Translations under genes and position numbers: made by a program
Notes under the pieces: generated by a model
Databases searched by the model: none
Told to the model about the DNA's origin: nothing
The model's input: only the letters and a program-made list of their open reading frames with translations
Assembly: GCA_023678885.1 (NCBI GenBank)
Contig: CM042955.1
Location: 36,240,088 to 36,304,087 of the forward strand
DNA length: 64,000 nt
Source: Pogostemon cablin
Taxonomy: Eukaryota > Streptophyta > Magnoliopsida > Lamiales > Lamiaceae
Direction: 5' to 3'
Shown: positions 10,576 through 20,909 of the stretch, one piece after another
Layout: each line of letters opens with the position of its first letter
How positions within the stretch are numbered: the stretch's first letter is position 1

Positions 10576-11035
10576 GTATCATCCTTTGATTAATAGTGAA
10601 TTCCTTTAAATCTGTCTATTTGTAGATGGTTTTACATCTCACGATAGTTTATCACCGTTTTGTTAATAGTGAATTCCTTTAAATATGTCTGTTGCATACT
10701 TGCATTGTCTTCTCTCATGATTCATTGCTAACTTTTTCAATCCATAAATGTTAGATATAAAAATGTGAAATATTTTGTCATACCCTTGAATATATTAACT
10801 TCTTGTCTCACATAATTCGGGCTAGCACCTCATTCGAGGTGCCACCCCACCTAATTTAATATTATATGACACTGTTGACTCCATTTATTTTCATTTATCC
10901 TGTATAAATATTTTCATGAAAGTAATGATGATTGGATAGACATTTTATTTTATTATTAATTTTGATATATTATATTTAGTGTTAAATTTACGCAATTAAT
11001 GGTGTTATATATATCACAAATATTTCATCTACATT
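10576..11035. other. AT-rich intergenic stretch
   Basis: No gene seen. A segment with TTTCATGAAAGTAATGATGATTGG (10907-10930) resembles 37530-37595 and 43035-43110, so these may be fragments of one AT-rich repeat family. It contains the Helitron-end-like hairpin listed separately. Confidence 0.5.
10825..10854 (+). other. Possible Helitron 3' terminus
   Basis: A perfect 7-bp hairpin GCACCTC-ATTC-GAGGTGC (10825-10842) is followed 8 nt later by CTAA (10851-10854) and then T. A hairpin plus CTRR before T is the form of a Helitron 3' end. No 5' TC terminus or helicase was identified. Confidence 0.3.
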
Positions 11036-11040
11036 ATAAT

Positions 11041-11510
11041 TGTGGTAGGGCTTTGGAGTTGGGTCAGCATTCCTATTCATCACTTCTGGGCTTATTAGTC
11101 CTACAACCAGTAAGGGCCCAAAAATCCCCCTGAAGAGCGAGGAGTGACAGCCTCACTAAGGCCACTAGGCCACTTGCCCCAATTGCCTAAGATGTGCAGA
11201 TATCCTCCATAGGGGATATCCTAGAACAGATCTTAGAATAGTCACGTGAGACTAAACGCATTTAATGCTCGCACCGTACACAATAATCTGGCAACTTACC
11301 CAGATACAGGTGATGTCAGACTATCCAGTATAAATATAGGAACAACCTATATCAATAAAAATCATCATTCACCCCCTAGAAAAGAGCACAAAAATGCCTA
11401 AGGGGCAACTCTCTCCATTTATGTTAGCTTAACTCAGATTATCCCATCATTATCCAATAATAGCCACATTAAATCATCATTAGGGGAGGATTAAAATCTG
11501 ATTAGCTACA
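11041..11510 (+). repeat. 5' LTR of Tat element
   Basis: 470 bp, TGTGGTAGGG...GCTACA, direct repeat of 36679-37149. TATA box TATAAATA at 11329-11336. Contains AGATATCCTCCATAGGGGATATCC, a near-palindrome (11207-11230). Confidence 0.92.
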
Positions 11511-11511
11511 T

Positions 11512-11529
11512 TTGGCGCTAGAGAAAGGG
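11512..11529 (+). other. Primer-binding-site position of Tat element
   Basis: TTGGCGCTAGAGAAAGGG starts 1 nt after the LTR. TTTGGCGC at this place is typical of plant Gypsy elements, but I could not match the rest to a particular tRNA. Confidence 0.5.
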
Positions 11530-12036
11530 CTGTCCCAGGCATCTACGGAGGCTTATGAGAGTCGACTGCCATCTTCACTTTACACTGACTCGACTGTGCA
11601 TCCAATGATGGATGAACAGAACGAAGCCACTCCTAGTAGAACTGATGCGACTACTAGCCGGTGCCAGCAAGAAGATCCAAATCTCTCTCGAACTGTAGAG
11701 AAGGAAGTTCCGCCGCATAGTACACGCTAAAAAAAATGACCCACAGACTAATTACCGACAAAAGTACTTCGATCTTCTCAAACTGATGAAGGAAAAGCGA
11801 GCGGTAGAACCAAGGACCGCCAGTCGAAGGCTTAGCTTCAGTCTTGAAGAAGACTCAGTGGAACAAACGAGCGAGCGGCAGCATGAACGGACTCCACCTA
11901 GGAGGTCAGTACAATAATGAATGGGCCGAAAGGATGCGCATAAGGAACTAAGAAAAGCCCAAAAAGTGGTAGACGAAGGACGCGAGCGAAGAAAGATGGT
12001 ATCCCATGCTAACTCGGTCACCAGTCGATCCCCCAC
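11530..12036 (+). pseudogene. N-terminal gag/leader of Tat element, left of the insertion
   Basis: An open stretch to 11730 encodes a polar, low-complexity sequence (SRTDATTSRCQQEDPNLSRT). It is followed by stops and further charged sequence rich in K, E and R up to the Athila insertion at 12037. The position between primer site and gag core, and the polar composition, fit the poorly conserved N-terminus of Tat gag. The continuation is at 25947. Confidence 0.45.
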
Positions 12037-12224
12037 TGATGAGTGTGTAAATTCACAAGTTTGGCGCTATGTTTTGTGCTAGTTTTGGAGAGTTTTGATG
12101 TGGAAATAGGTGGAAAACCTATATATATTGTGAAATAGCATGAATTAGGTGTTAGTGGAGCTATTTGAGTGTTTTCTTAGCAAAAACGGAGTCGAAGCCA
12201 CGCGAACCGCCCAAGAAGTAGGTG

Positions 12225-12582
12225 GGTTCGACCTGGCTAGAGGAGGGTTCGACCTCTCCAGCAGGTCGAACCAACGTTCCTGGACATACAGAGATGGGTT
12301 CGACCATGACTCAGTTGGTTCGACCTGGCCATCAGGTCGAACCATGGTCGAACCAGTTTGCAAGAAGGAGGATTCGACCACGACGTTGGGGTTCGACTTT
12401 CCAGTTGGTCGAATCGGGAGCAAGAGTTGTCCAGTGCTGAGGTTTGACCTGGGGTTCGACCAAGGCCTAAGTGGTTCAACCTGTCCAGAAGGCCGAACCT
12501 GTGCAGAATTCTTCCAGTAGTGGGGTTCGACCTGGGGTTCGACCTGTGGCTCGGGGTTCGACCTGCTTGACGTGGTCGAACC
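12225..12582. repeat. GGTTCGACC/GGTCGAACC array in 5' LTR
   Basis: About 18 copies or near copies in 358 bp. Many follow a forward, forward, reverse, reverse order, for example 12297-12356, with spacers of about 8-20 nt. Located roughly 100-450 bp upstream of the LTR TATA box. Confidence 0.9.
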
Positions 12583-12677
12583 TGTGTGCGAGAACTTACC
12601 TTATCCGGATTTTCGAGGCCGAAACGCGTGAGATCACTTAGGAAGCCCATTCCAAGCCCTAGAGACGTGATTACAAG

Positions 12678-12684
12678 TATAAAA
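12678..12684 (+). promoter_or_regulatory. TATA box of Athila 5' LTR
   Basis: TATAAAA in ACAAGTATAAAAGGAGGC, conserved at 24950-24956 and in LTR A. Transcription would begin about 30 nt downstream, placing the motif array in U3. Confidence 0.65.
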
Positions 12685-13680
12685 GGAGGCTCATATAGAG
12701 AATAAAAGAGAGCTTTTGATCGTCAATCGTAGGAGAGACAAGAGTAGAGGTGGTGATCCATCCGGAGGGCTGTGACAGAGGTTCGCTGAAGGTTCAAGTA
12801 AGAATGATTAATCTAACCATGATTGTTCCTAGATCAATCATGGGCTAGAACCACCTTGGTAGTTCTAGGGTTATGAAAGTTTCATGATGTAATTCGTGTT
12901 TCGTGTGTAAAACTCCGTACAACACTACCTGTGGTTTGTTTTATATAAGATTGCATATCTAATCCATACTCATAGTCGTTTTGTGCATCAATGATCGTTG
13001 TGTAGAGTCTGAATACATGACATGGTTATTGATTGAGTGTGTTCACTACTGAGCAGGGTTTATCGTTATAATTCTAAGTGAAGGGATTCCGAAGTATTAT
13101 TAGAACTGTCTTATATGAATATTCATGAATTGAATTGAATTCGGGTTGATGAATAGGATGAAGAGTATAACTTTATAGTACCTAAAAAGGGAGATCAAAT
13201 CGGGTTAGATTCTAGACGTAGAAGATAATTGATTATGATAGTACCTAGAAAGGGGGGTGAAGCATATCTCTTGCTCCGATGTTATTCACACATGTCAAGC
13301 GCATATTTACTTGTGTATATAGAGTAAACTTGCATGGTCTAGTGATGCGTCCACAAACCACAGGGCAGAGTCGGACACCATCACATGAAAATACGAATTG
13401 CTAGTGAAACTGGATGACCCAACGAACTACCTATCATTCTTATTGATCACAACTCACTTCTCTCTACTTTTGCTATTTCTTTTGTTATTTCGATTAGAAG
13501 TTACTATCCATTAAACCTTTACAATTACCAACATAGTCTAAAATATGCTAGAAGATTATAAAATTGATATTTATCCGTCCCGTGGGTTCGATATTGTAAC
13601 TTGGTCATCTTCGCGACTACAATTGATATCCTTATACTTGAGGATTAATTTGTGTGTTGAGAAAACCCCTATCAAGTTCT

Positions 13681-13698
13681 TGGCGCCGCTGCCGGGGA
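13681..13698 (+). other. tRNA-Asp-type primer-binding site
   Basis: TGGCGCCGCTGCCGGGGA lies 6 nt after the 5' LTR. It is complementary, with one mismatch by my recollection, to the 3' end of plant tRNA-Asp, the primer of Athila and many Tat elements. Confidence 0.8.
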
Positions 13699-13852
13699 CG
13701 GCGTAAACTATCTTTTTGTATTATTTCTAGTTTATTAGGATTATTTACCTTGTTTTGTTGTTTTCTTTCTTATTCGTTTTAGGTGTATGCTCACAAGATC
13801 AAAGAAAGGTAATCTTGAACCGTATAATCCTGAGATTGGAGCATCATCAAGA

Positions 13853-13901
13853 AAGAAGAAGAAGAAGAAGAAGAAGAAGAAGAAGAAGAAGAAGAAGAAG
13901 A
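13853..13901 (+). repeat. (AAG)n microsatellite in gag
   Basis: An AAG/GAA tract of about 49 bp encodes an uninterrupted lysine run in the gag N-terminus. The element B gag is not open here, so conservation cannot be judged. Confidence 0.9.
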
Positions 13902-15413
13902 GCAAGGCAAAGGCAATAGAGTCAACTGAAGCTCTGAATTTTGGAGTTGAGGTTGACGAGCAGATTTCGCAAGCGATTGAGGCTACAACTGAAGTTAATT
14001 TGGAAGTAGTAACAATCAACATGGCAGCGAATCCGGATAATCTAGCCATCCGTGAGGTTTTCAGAAATAATGGAGCTGGAAATTATGAGCTTTTAGGAGC
14101 AAGGGGAACTAACACAGCGTTCGATCTTCATCCCGCTCTTATTAGCATGATAGAAAGGAACTCCTTTTCAGGAGGGTCTTTCGAGGATCCGCAGTAGCAT
14201 CTGAACAAGTTCTTGGGCTATGCAAGTACTCAAAAAGACGTAGGAGAACATGAAGATGCTAGGAAGATCCTTTTGTTCAAATTCTCGCTTACTGAAAAGG
14301 CGAGGGATTGGTACAATACTATTAATGCAGCTGAGTGCACCACGTGGGAGCAATTGAAGTTAAGATTCTTGGAGAGGTATATGCCACCTTCGAAGGTGTT
14401 TAAGATGAAGCAAGATATTAACCAATTTGCTATCAGTGGAGGTGAGAAATTTCATGAAGCGTGGGATAGATTCAAGGACATGCTCAGGAAGTGTCCTCAA
14501 CATGGGTTATCTAAAGCCCAATATATCAGTATATTTTATAACGGATTGGACTGTGAATCAAGAGTGCTACTTGATGCTTCTTCTAATGGAGCATTGCTTA
14601 CAAAGTCATCCGTTGAGGCCGAGAGATTGTTTGAAGACATATCAATGAATTCGAGGGATTGGCCCACTGATAGAGTTAGAGGTACGTATGTTCTTGGAGA
14701 GGTAGCTCAGGTTGAACAAGCAATGGTGAAGACTAAGAGAGAGGATGATATCGTTTCGAGCTTGTCCAATATCAACAAACTACTTGAGTCTCAACAGAAG
14801 CAGATCAGCGAGATATCCCAACGAGTGCCAATCATGCAGCAAGAGATGATGAATAATGGAACCATCCAAGACGAATTGGAGGAAGCAAATTATGCCATGG
14901 GTCAAAGTATTCAAGGAACGAGGTACCCAAATCAAGGAAACCGGAACTACCAAGGGAACTATCGAGGGAACTTCAATAATCGTGGTCCATCTGGTAGTTA
15001 TCAACAGCAACCAAGGAGGCCTGAATTTTCATGGAGCAATACGAATAATGCAGTGCAACTTCCGATGGGTGTTGATCCGGGAGAAAAGGTGGAAGAAGGG
15101 AAGCCTGGGTTCGAGGATACTGTGAACCGGTACATGGTAAAGAATGATGAAAGAGTGAACCGCCTTGAGGCAAAGCTTGAGAAAAAGGTTGACGATCACC
15201 ACAGAGATTTGTCCACTCAAGTGAAAGATCTCACATTGTTGATGGGTACAATTGCAGAGAATGTGAACACATTGACTCAAACTGTAGGAAAAGGTAAGTT
15301 TCCGTCTCAGAGTATAGAGAATCCGAAGTCGTGTAATGCCATCACACTGAGGTCGGGAACGCAGTACGAGGGACCGATGAGGCCGGAATCAAAGTTGGAA
15401 TTTTCTAAGCCTC

Positions 15414-15834
15414 GGTTCGACCAACACGCGGAGGGTTCGACCAACTTTTCAGGTCGAACCCAGGTCGAACCTCATCGGCCAGAGCACTCTGTTTTGACGC
15501 AGGAGCGGTTCGACCAACACGCGGAGGGTTCGACCAACTTTTCAGGTCGAACCCAGGTCGAACCTCATCGGCCAGAGCACTCTGTTTTGACACAGGAACG
15601 GTTCGACCACGATCACGAGGGTTCGACCAACTCTTTAAGTCGAACCCAGGACGAACCGAAGGATGGAGATTATACAGTGAAGCGGTTCGACCAAAGGGGC
15701 AGTGGTTCGACCTCCAATGTTGGTCGAACCCAAGTTGAACCTCCGGAGCAGAATGAGATCAGTCTTCCAGGAGAGAGGTTCGACCAATACAGTCCTGGTT
15801 CGACCTATCAGCCTGGTCGAACCCCAGTCGAACC
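15414..15834. repeat. Coding GGTTCGACC array in gag C-terminus
   Basis: Five cassettes, each two forward GGTTCGACC-type motifs followed by two reverse GGTCGAACC-type motifs. The first two cassettes (15414-15476, 15509-15571) are nearly identical 95-bp repeats including the spacer with GCACTCTGTTTTGA. They translate to RFDQ-x-GST-x-GRTQVEP. The spacer resembles GTACTCTGTTTTCC at 20497-20510 in the downstream array. Confidence 0.92.
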
Positions 15835-16063
15835 TCGCCGAGATGTTTTGTTTGATGCACCTGTTGTTCCTTTTGATGTTGATGCAACTCCAGTGGTACG
15901 GAATGAGCAAAGTACAGACATAATAGCTGAGAAAAAATGGGAAAGAGATAAGCGATTAAGAGCCGAAAAGGAGAAAGCGGAGAAGGTTGATCGTGATGAA
16001 TGGGGGATTCCCAAAACAAAGATACCTCCACCGTTTCCCTACAAGCTAGTGAAGAAGGGGTAG

Positions 16064-16771
16064 GAAGAAAAGTTCAAGAAGTTTTCAGAGATAATGAACA
16101 AGATAAGCTTGAACATCCCTTTTTCAGAGGCAATCATGGAGATGCCATATTATTCTCGATTCCTTAAAGACATATTGATGAAGAAGCGAAGCTTAACCGG
16201 AGTTGAAACGGTAAACTTATCGGAGAATTGTAGCTCAATTATTCAAAAGAAGTTACCACCAAAGATGAAAGATCCGGGGAGCTTTACTATTCTATGTGAG
16301 ATCGGGAAGGGGCCAGCACGGCGAGCTTTATGCGATCTAGGGGCAAGCATCAATTTGATGCCGTTGTCCATCTTTCAGAAGCTTGGTTTGGGGGAGATGA
16401 CCCCGACAACTGTTGCTCTCCAATTGGCAGATCGATCTATGACGTTTCCGAAAGGTATAGTTGAAGATGTTCTAGTAAAGGTGGAGAAGCTAGTTTTTCC
16501 TGTGGATTTCCTTGTATTAGAAATGGATGATGGCAAGGATAATGTTCCTTTAATCTAGGGGAGGTCATTCCTTGCTACAGCTGGAGCTATGATAGATGTT
16601 CGGAAGGGAGAACTGAAGTTGAGAATTGACAAAGAAGAAGTACTTTTCAACTTGGACAAAGCAATGAAAATGCCAATGGAGTCCCAATGTTATATTATTG
16701 ACGTGGTGGAAGAGATTGTGAATGAGGATATGTCTCTGATCTTGTCAAAGGATCCTCTTGAGACATGTTAG
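16064..16771 (+). pseudogene. Athila aspartic protease region
   Basis: Same frame as gag. It carries FTILCEIGKGPARRALCDLGASINLMP (about 16281-16361, catalytic D-L-G-A-S form usual for Athila), then VALQLADRS and GRSFLATAGAMIDVRKGEL, typical of the protease fold and the following linker. It would cleave the polyprotein. Stops TAG at 16556-16558 (inside a conserved LI-GR motif) and 16769-16771 break it. Confidence 0.82.
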
Positions 16772-18500
16772 ATGGAATCTCTTACTTATCCCACTACGGA
16801 GCTTGACGGACTTTCTAACGAGGTATGTATTGAATTTCTTGAAAACTTACTTACTTTGGGTGATGACAGGTTTGCATTGGAAAGAAATAAAGTGGAAGAA
16901 GTCAAATGGACCAGGAAGTACTTGCCTTTGGATAACGAAAACACTCAAGTGGAGAAAAGAAAAGAGGAGTTGAAACCATTGCCGGATCACTTGAAGTATG
17001 CTTTTCTTGGTGATAATGCACAATATCCGGTAATTGTATCTTCTTCCCTTAATGATGATCAACTTGAGGAGTTATTAAATGTTTTGAGGAAGTATCAGTC
17101 TGCAATAGGGTGGTCACTTGATGATTTGAAAGGTATTAGTCCTTCGTATTGTATGCATCGGATTAGGTTGTTGGATGAAGCCAAGGCTAGTGTTCAGAAT
17201 CAGCGTAGGGTGAATCCCGCAATTCAAGAGGTGATAAGGAAGCAAATTCTTACGTGGTTGGATGTTGGAATTATATATCCTATTAGTGATAGTCCCCATG
17301 TGAGTCCATTGCATGTAGTTGCTAAGAAGGGGGGCATGACTGTAGTGAAAGCTGAGGATGGAGAAGCTATAGCCACGAGAATTCCTACGGGATGGCGTAC
17401 ATGTGTGGATTACAGGAAATTAAATGAGAACACGTGTAAGGACCATTTCCCTCTTCCATTTATGGATCAAATGTTGGATCGTCTTGCAGGGTATGAGTTT
17501 TATTATTTCTTGGATGGATACTCGGGGTATAATCAAATCATGATTGCTCCCGAGGATCAAGAAAAGACCACTTTTACTTACCCCTACGGGACCTTTGCTT
17601 TTAGGAAGATGCCGTTTGGATTGTGTAATGCGCCTGCTACTTTTCAGAGATGCATGATGGCGATTTTTGATGGTTTGATAGAAAAGATCATGGAAGTATT
17701 CATGGACGATTTTTCAGTCTTTGGTTCTTCTTTTGATATGTGTTTGTCTAACCTTGCTGTTGTTTTGAAAAGGTGTCAAGAAACTAATCTTGTCTTGAAT
17801 TGGGAGAAGTGCCATTTCATGGTGAAGGATGGGATTGTTCTTGGGCATCATGTTTCCGCCAAGGGATTACAGGTAGACCGTGCTAAAGTGGTGGCAATTG
17901 AGAAGCTTCCACCACCGACCAATGAAAGAGGAGTGCGGTCCTTCCTTGGACACGCCGGTTTTTACAGGAGATTCATTAAGGACTTCTCAAAATACTCTAA
18001 GTCCTTATCTCATTTACTTGAGAAGGATATTCCTTTTGTGTTTAATGATGAGTGTTTAACAGCTTTTCAAGTTTTGAAGGAGGCGCTTATTACTGCCCCT
18101 ATCTTGATCACACCGGACTGGACGCAACCGTTTGTACTTATGTGTGATGCAAGTGATGTAGCATTGGGTGTGGTGCTTGGGCAGCTAAGGGAGAAGAAGT
18201 TCTGCGTCATTTACTACGCGAGTAAGACTTTCGATGTGGCACAGAAGAATTACACGGTAACTGAAAAGGAGTTTATGGCTGTTGTGTATGCATTCGATAA
18301 GTTTCGTCAGTATTTGGTTGGCATGAAGACGATTGTGTATACGGATCACTCAGCGATTCGTTATTTGATGGAGAAGAAGGAGACGAAGCCTAGGATCATA
18401 AGATGGATTCTACTACTGCAGGAGTTTGACTTGGAGATTCGGGATAAGAAAGGAACAGAAAATGTGTTGGCCGATCACTTGTCAAGGTTGGAGACTAGGG
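16772..18500 (+). pseudogene. Athila reverse transcriptase and RNase H
   Basis: Copies element RNA to DNA and degrades the template. RT motifs in order: VNPAIQEVIRKQIL, VSPLHVVAKKGG, WRTCVDYRKLNENTCKDHFP, YFLDGYSGYNQI, FAFRKMPFGLCNAPATFQRCM, then catalytic FMDD at 17699-17710 (Athila often has F-x-D-D rather than YVDD), followed by LGHHVSAKGLQVDR and FLGHAGFYRRFIKDFS. RNase H follows with FVLMCDASDVALGVVLGQ (18130-18183), YTVTEKEFMAVVYAFDKFR, YTDHSAI and LADHLSRLE (ends about 18493). This 1.7 kb has no stop or frameshift. Confidence 0.92.
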
Positions 18501-19849
18501 AGCATTGTGATAATTCTTTCGAGTATATTGAAGAGATGTTCCCTGATGAGAAGATCATGGCTGTGGCTGTTGAAGGTGCCGAGCGAGCATGTGTGGTTGC
18601 AGCACAAGGTATGGATCCATGGTACGCGGATTATGTTAATTACATTGTCATTGGTGAAATTCCAAGGGATCTCAACCGATATCAACTTGCGAAATTTCGT
18701 AGGGATGTTGAGACATTTATATGGTATGATCCGTTTGTTTATAAGATTTGTACAGATTCTATTGTCCGAAGATGTGTACCCGAGATGGAAATGGAAAGTG
18801 TGCTAGAGTTCTGCCATGCACAACCGAATGGGGGGCATTTCGGAGCGCAAAAGACTGCAGCTAAGGTACTTCAATCCGCTCTTTATTGGCCTACTTTGTT
18901 TAGAGATAGTGAGAGCTATGTGGCGTCTTACGATAGATGCCAGCGCATGGGTAATATAGGTAGGAGAGATGAGATGCCATTGCAGCCTAGTATAGTCGTG
19001 GAGATATTCGATGTTTGGGGGATCAATTTTATGGGGCCTTTTCCCCCGTCGAATGGGTTTCTCTACATTCTTCTTGCGATGGATTATGTTTCGAAGTGAG
19101 TGGAAGCAATTCCTACTCGTGTTAATGATTCGAAAGTTGTTTTATCTTTCCTAAAGAAACATATTTTTGCCCGTTATGGAGTTCCGAGAGCATTAGTTAG
19201 TGATGGAGGTTCCCACTTCGTAAATAAATTTCTGGAGAAGGTGCTTAAGGATTATGGTGTTAGGCATAGGGTTACTACACCCTATCATCCGCAAGCAAAT
19301 GGGCAGGCGGAGGTCTCCAACCGTTAAGTAAAGCAGATTCTGGAGAAAGTGGTAGGAACTAATAGAAAAGATTGGGCTATGAAGCTTGATGATGTGTTAT
19401 GGGGGTTCCGGACCGCTTACAAGACGGTGTTAGATATGTCACCGTATCAAATTGTCTATGGGAAGCCGTGCCACTTACCCGTAGAAATCCAACACAAAGC
19501 GTTTTGGGCTTTGCGTCGCTTGAACTTGTCCCTTAAGGATGTAAAGGAGTTGAGGCTAACTCACATGAATCAATTGGATAAGTTTAGGAGGTGGCATGAT
19601 TCTAAAATTTCGTACAAGGAGTTTAAGCAAGGAGATGAGGTACAACTTTTTAACTCTCGTTTGAAGCTTTTTGCAGGCAAGTTGAAGTCTAAGTGGACGG
19701 GACCGTTCATGATTCATCGAGCCTTAGGAGGGGGGAGTTATGAGCTTATTGACAAAGATGGAGACATTATCATGGCGAATGGGCATCGATTGAAGCATTA
19801 TAGGTCGCCGAATGATGCGTGTGTCATTTTTGATGATACCTTGATCTGA
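18501..19849 (+). pseudogene. Athila integrase (broken)
   Basis: Inserts the DNA copy into the genome. The N-terminal zinc-binding region has HAQPNGGHFG, but the expected C-x2-C reads YDRC near 18927-18938, so one cysteine is lost. The first catalytic position reads WGINFMGPF (19015-19041), Asn where the family has Asp. The second acidic residue (VSDGGSHF, 19195-19218) and the Glu in HPQANGQAEVSNR are present. The C-terminal part has WTGPFMIHR...GSYELID and GHRLKHY. In-frame stops are TGA 19097-19099 and TAA 19325-19327. The frame ends at 19849. Enzyme inactive on several counts. Confidence 0.9.
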
Positions 19850-20021
19850 TTTGGTACCGTCGTGACTCTTCGACGTTAAACATGAGCGCTTGTTGAGAGC
19901 TTACTCTTCCGTTTTATTACTTTATTTCTTTTGTGTGAGTAAGAAATTTTTATATTTAAGATGCTTACTAATCGGCAATTACATCTCTTTTCAAACTTAG
20001 TTTCGACTTGCGTTTTTACTA

Positions 20022-20034
20022 AGTTTGGGGGGGT
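20022..20034 (+). other. Internal polypurine-tract-like sequence
   Basis: AAGTTTGGGGGGG 170 nt after the end of pol is almost identical to the terminal tract GTAAGTTTGGGGG at 24266. A central tract at the pol-env boundary could prime a second plus strand; element B retains a related CCCCAAACTTAGT at 4513-4525. Confidence 0.45.
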
Positions 20035-20331
20035 GTGATGTTATTACCTCATTGAAGCATTAAGGGTATAATTTTTTCTTTGTATTGTTTGTTAGGGGAG
20101 TTGGTTTTTGCGGCCATGTTGAAATTTTAATCGATTTTGATGTGACGATTTTTTACAATTTGCCTAATGTTCAGTGGTTTTTGGTTGTGTTTTCTTTTAC
20201 GGAAATACTCATGAATGATATTATGTGGAACAATTTCTGAAGTTGTGCTCTAGATTGTACCTAATGAGGTTGTGTTGAAGCTTGAAGTATGTAGTGAATG
20301 AAGAACACTCAGTTTTGGAAATCAGGAGGTA

Positions 20332-20660
20332 GGTTCGACCAAGTCTAGGAGTGGTTCGACCAGAGCCGGAGGTCGAACAAAGGCAGAGAAAGCCGAACCG
20401 GCGTTGAAAGTTGTCCAGAGAGGAGGTTCGACCAAAGCCATAGTGGTTCGACCTGGTCAGGAGGTCGAACCTATGGTCGAACCTGTCAGTCGGAAGTACT
20501 CTGTTTTCCAGAAGAGGGGTTCGACCAATTCAAGAAAGGTTCAACCTGTTTAGCAAGTCGAACCTCTGGTCGAACCAAGAAGATCGTTTGTCCAGAAGAG
20601 AGGTTCGACCTCGCCATCCATGGTTCGACCAGTCCAGGTGGTCGAACCCGAGGTCGAACC
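20332..20660. repeat. GGTTCGACC array upstream of the env-position gene
   Basis: Four to five forward-forward-reverse-reverse cassettes of about 90 bp with spacers containing GTCCAGA(G/A)GAG. Same 9-mer and a shared spacer fragment (CTCTGTTTT) with the gag array, but here in non-coding DNA. Confidence 0.9.
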
Positions 20661-20909
20661 AAGCCAGGTACGCGATTTAAGTTTGAATTTTCAGAGGGGT
20701 TCGATCATTTTTTGGAAACTTCAAACCTCGAACCCTCTTCGAACCTCTACACCCTTGCACAAATTCTTCAATTACACTTGATTTCACACCGATTACACAA
20801 CATTACACCTTGAATTATCGATTCGGTCGTGGTTTTGGGCGGATTTCATCGCGAGTTAGGGCTGAAATTGCGTTTTTGGTCGTTTTGTGTTTTCGATCGG
20901 TTATTCACC

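Larger units (their letters stand above)
12037..13674 (+). repeat. 5' LTR of Athila element
   Basis: 1638 bp, TGATGAGTGTG...ACCCCTATCA, repeated at 24280. Contains the motif array 12225-12582, TATA box 12678-12684 and the block conserved with LTRs A and B (13060-13380). It lacks 29 bp present in the 3' copy near 24428-24457. Several long frames inside it are translations of the motif array, not genes. Confidence 0.95.
13787..16063 (+). pseudogene. Athila gag (one internal stop, lysine tract, motif array)
   Basis: Structural polyprotein that would form the particle. It starts at ATG 13787 (MLTRSKKGNLEPYNP) 112 nt after the LTR. Residues about 22-40 are a run of lysines encoded by (AAG)n. The gag core spans 14110-14650 with FDLHPALISMIERNSFSGG, LFKFSLTEKARDWYNTI, LERYMPPSKV, FHEAWDRFKDMLRKCPQHGL and ALLTKSSVEAERLFEDI. 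A Q- and N-rich linker follows (14800-15060). The C-terminal part (15414-15834) translates the GGTTCGACC array as RFDQ...GST...GRTQVEP repeats. No CCHC zinc knuckle is visible. A TAG at 14195-14197 interrupts the core and another at 16061-16063 ends the stretch; the frame is otherwise continuous with protease and RT. Confidence 0.88.
19850..20909 (+). other. Pol-env spacer of Athila element
   Basis: No gene seen. It holds AGTAAGAAATTTTTATATTTAAG (19938-19960, shared with element B near 4590), AAGTTTGGGGGGG at 20022-20034 resembling a second polypurine tract, the motif array 20332-20660 and the presumed 5' leader of the env-position gene. Confidence 0.65.

Noticed and set aside
12225..12582. 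tRNA genes suggested by repeated GGTTCGA
   Set aside because: No acceptor stem, anticodon arm or A box can be built around the motifs.
12145..12650. Several 70-137 codon frames on both strands of the Athila LTRs (also at 24388-24940)
   Set aside because: They are translations of the GGTTCGACC array in different frames, occur on both strands, and have no start context or conservation beyond the repeat.
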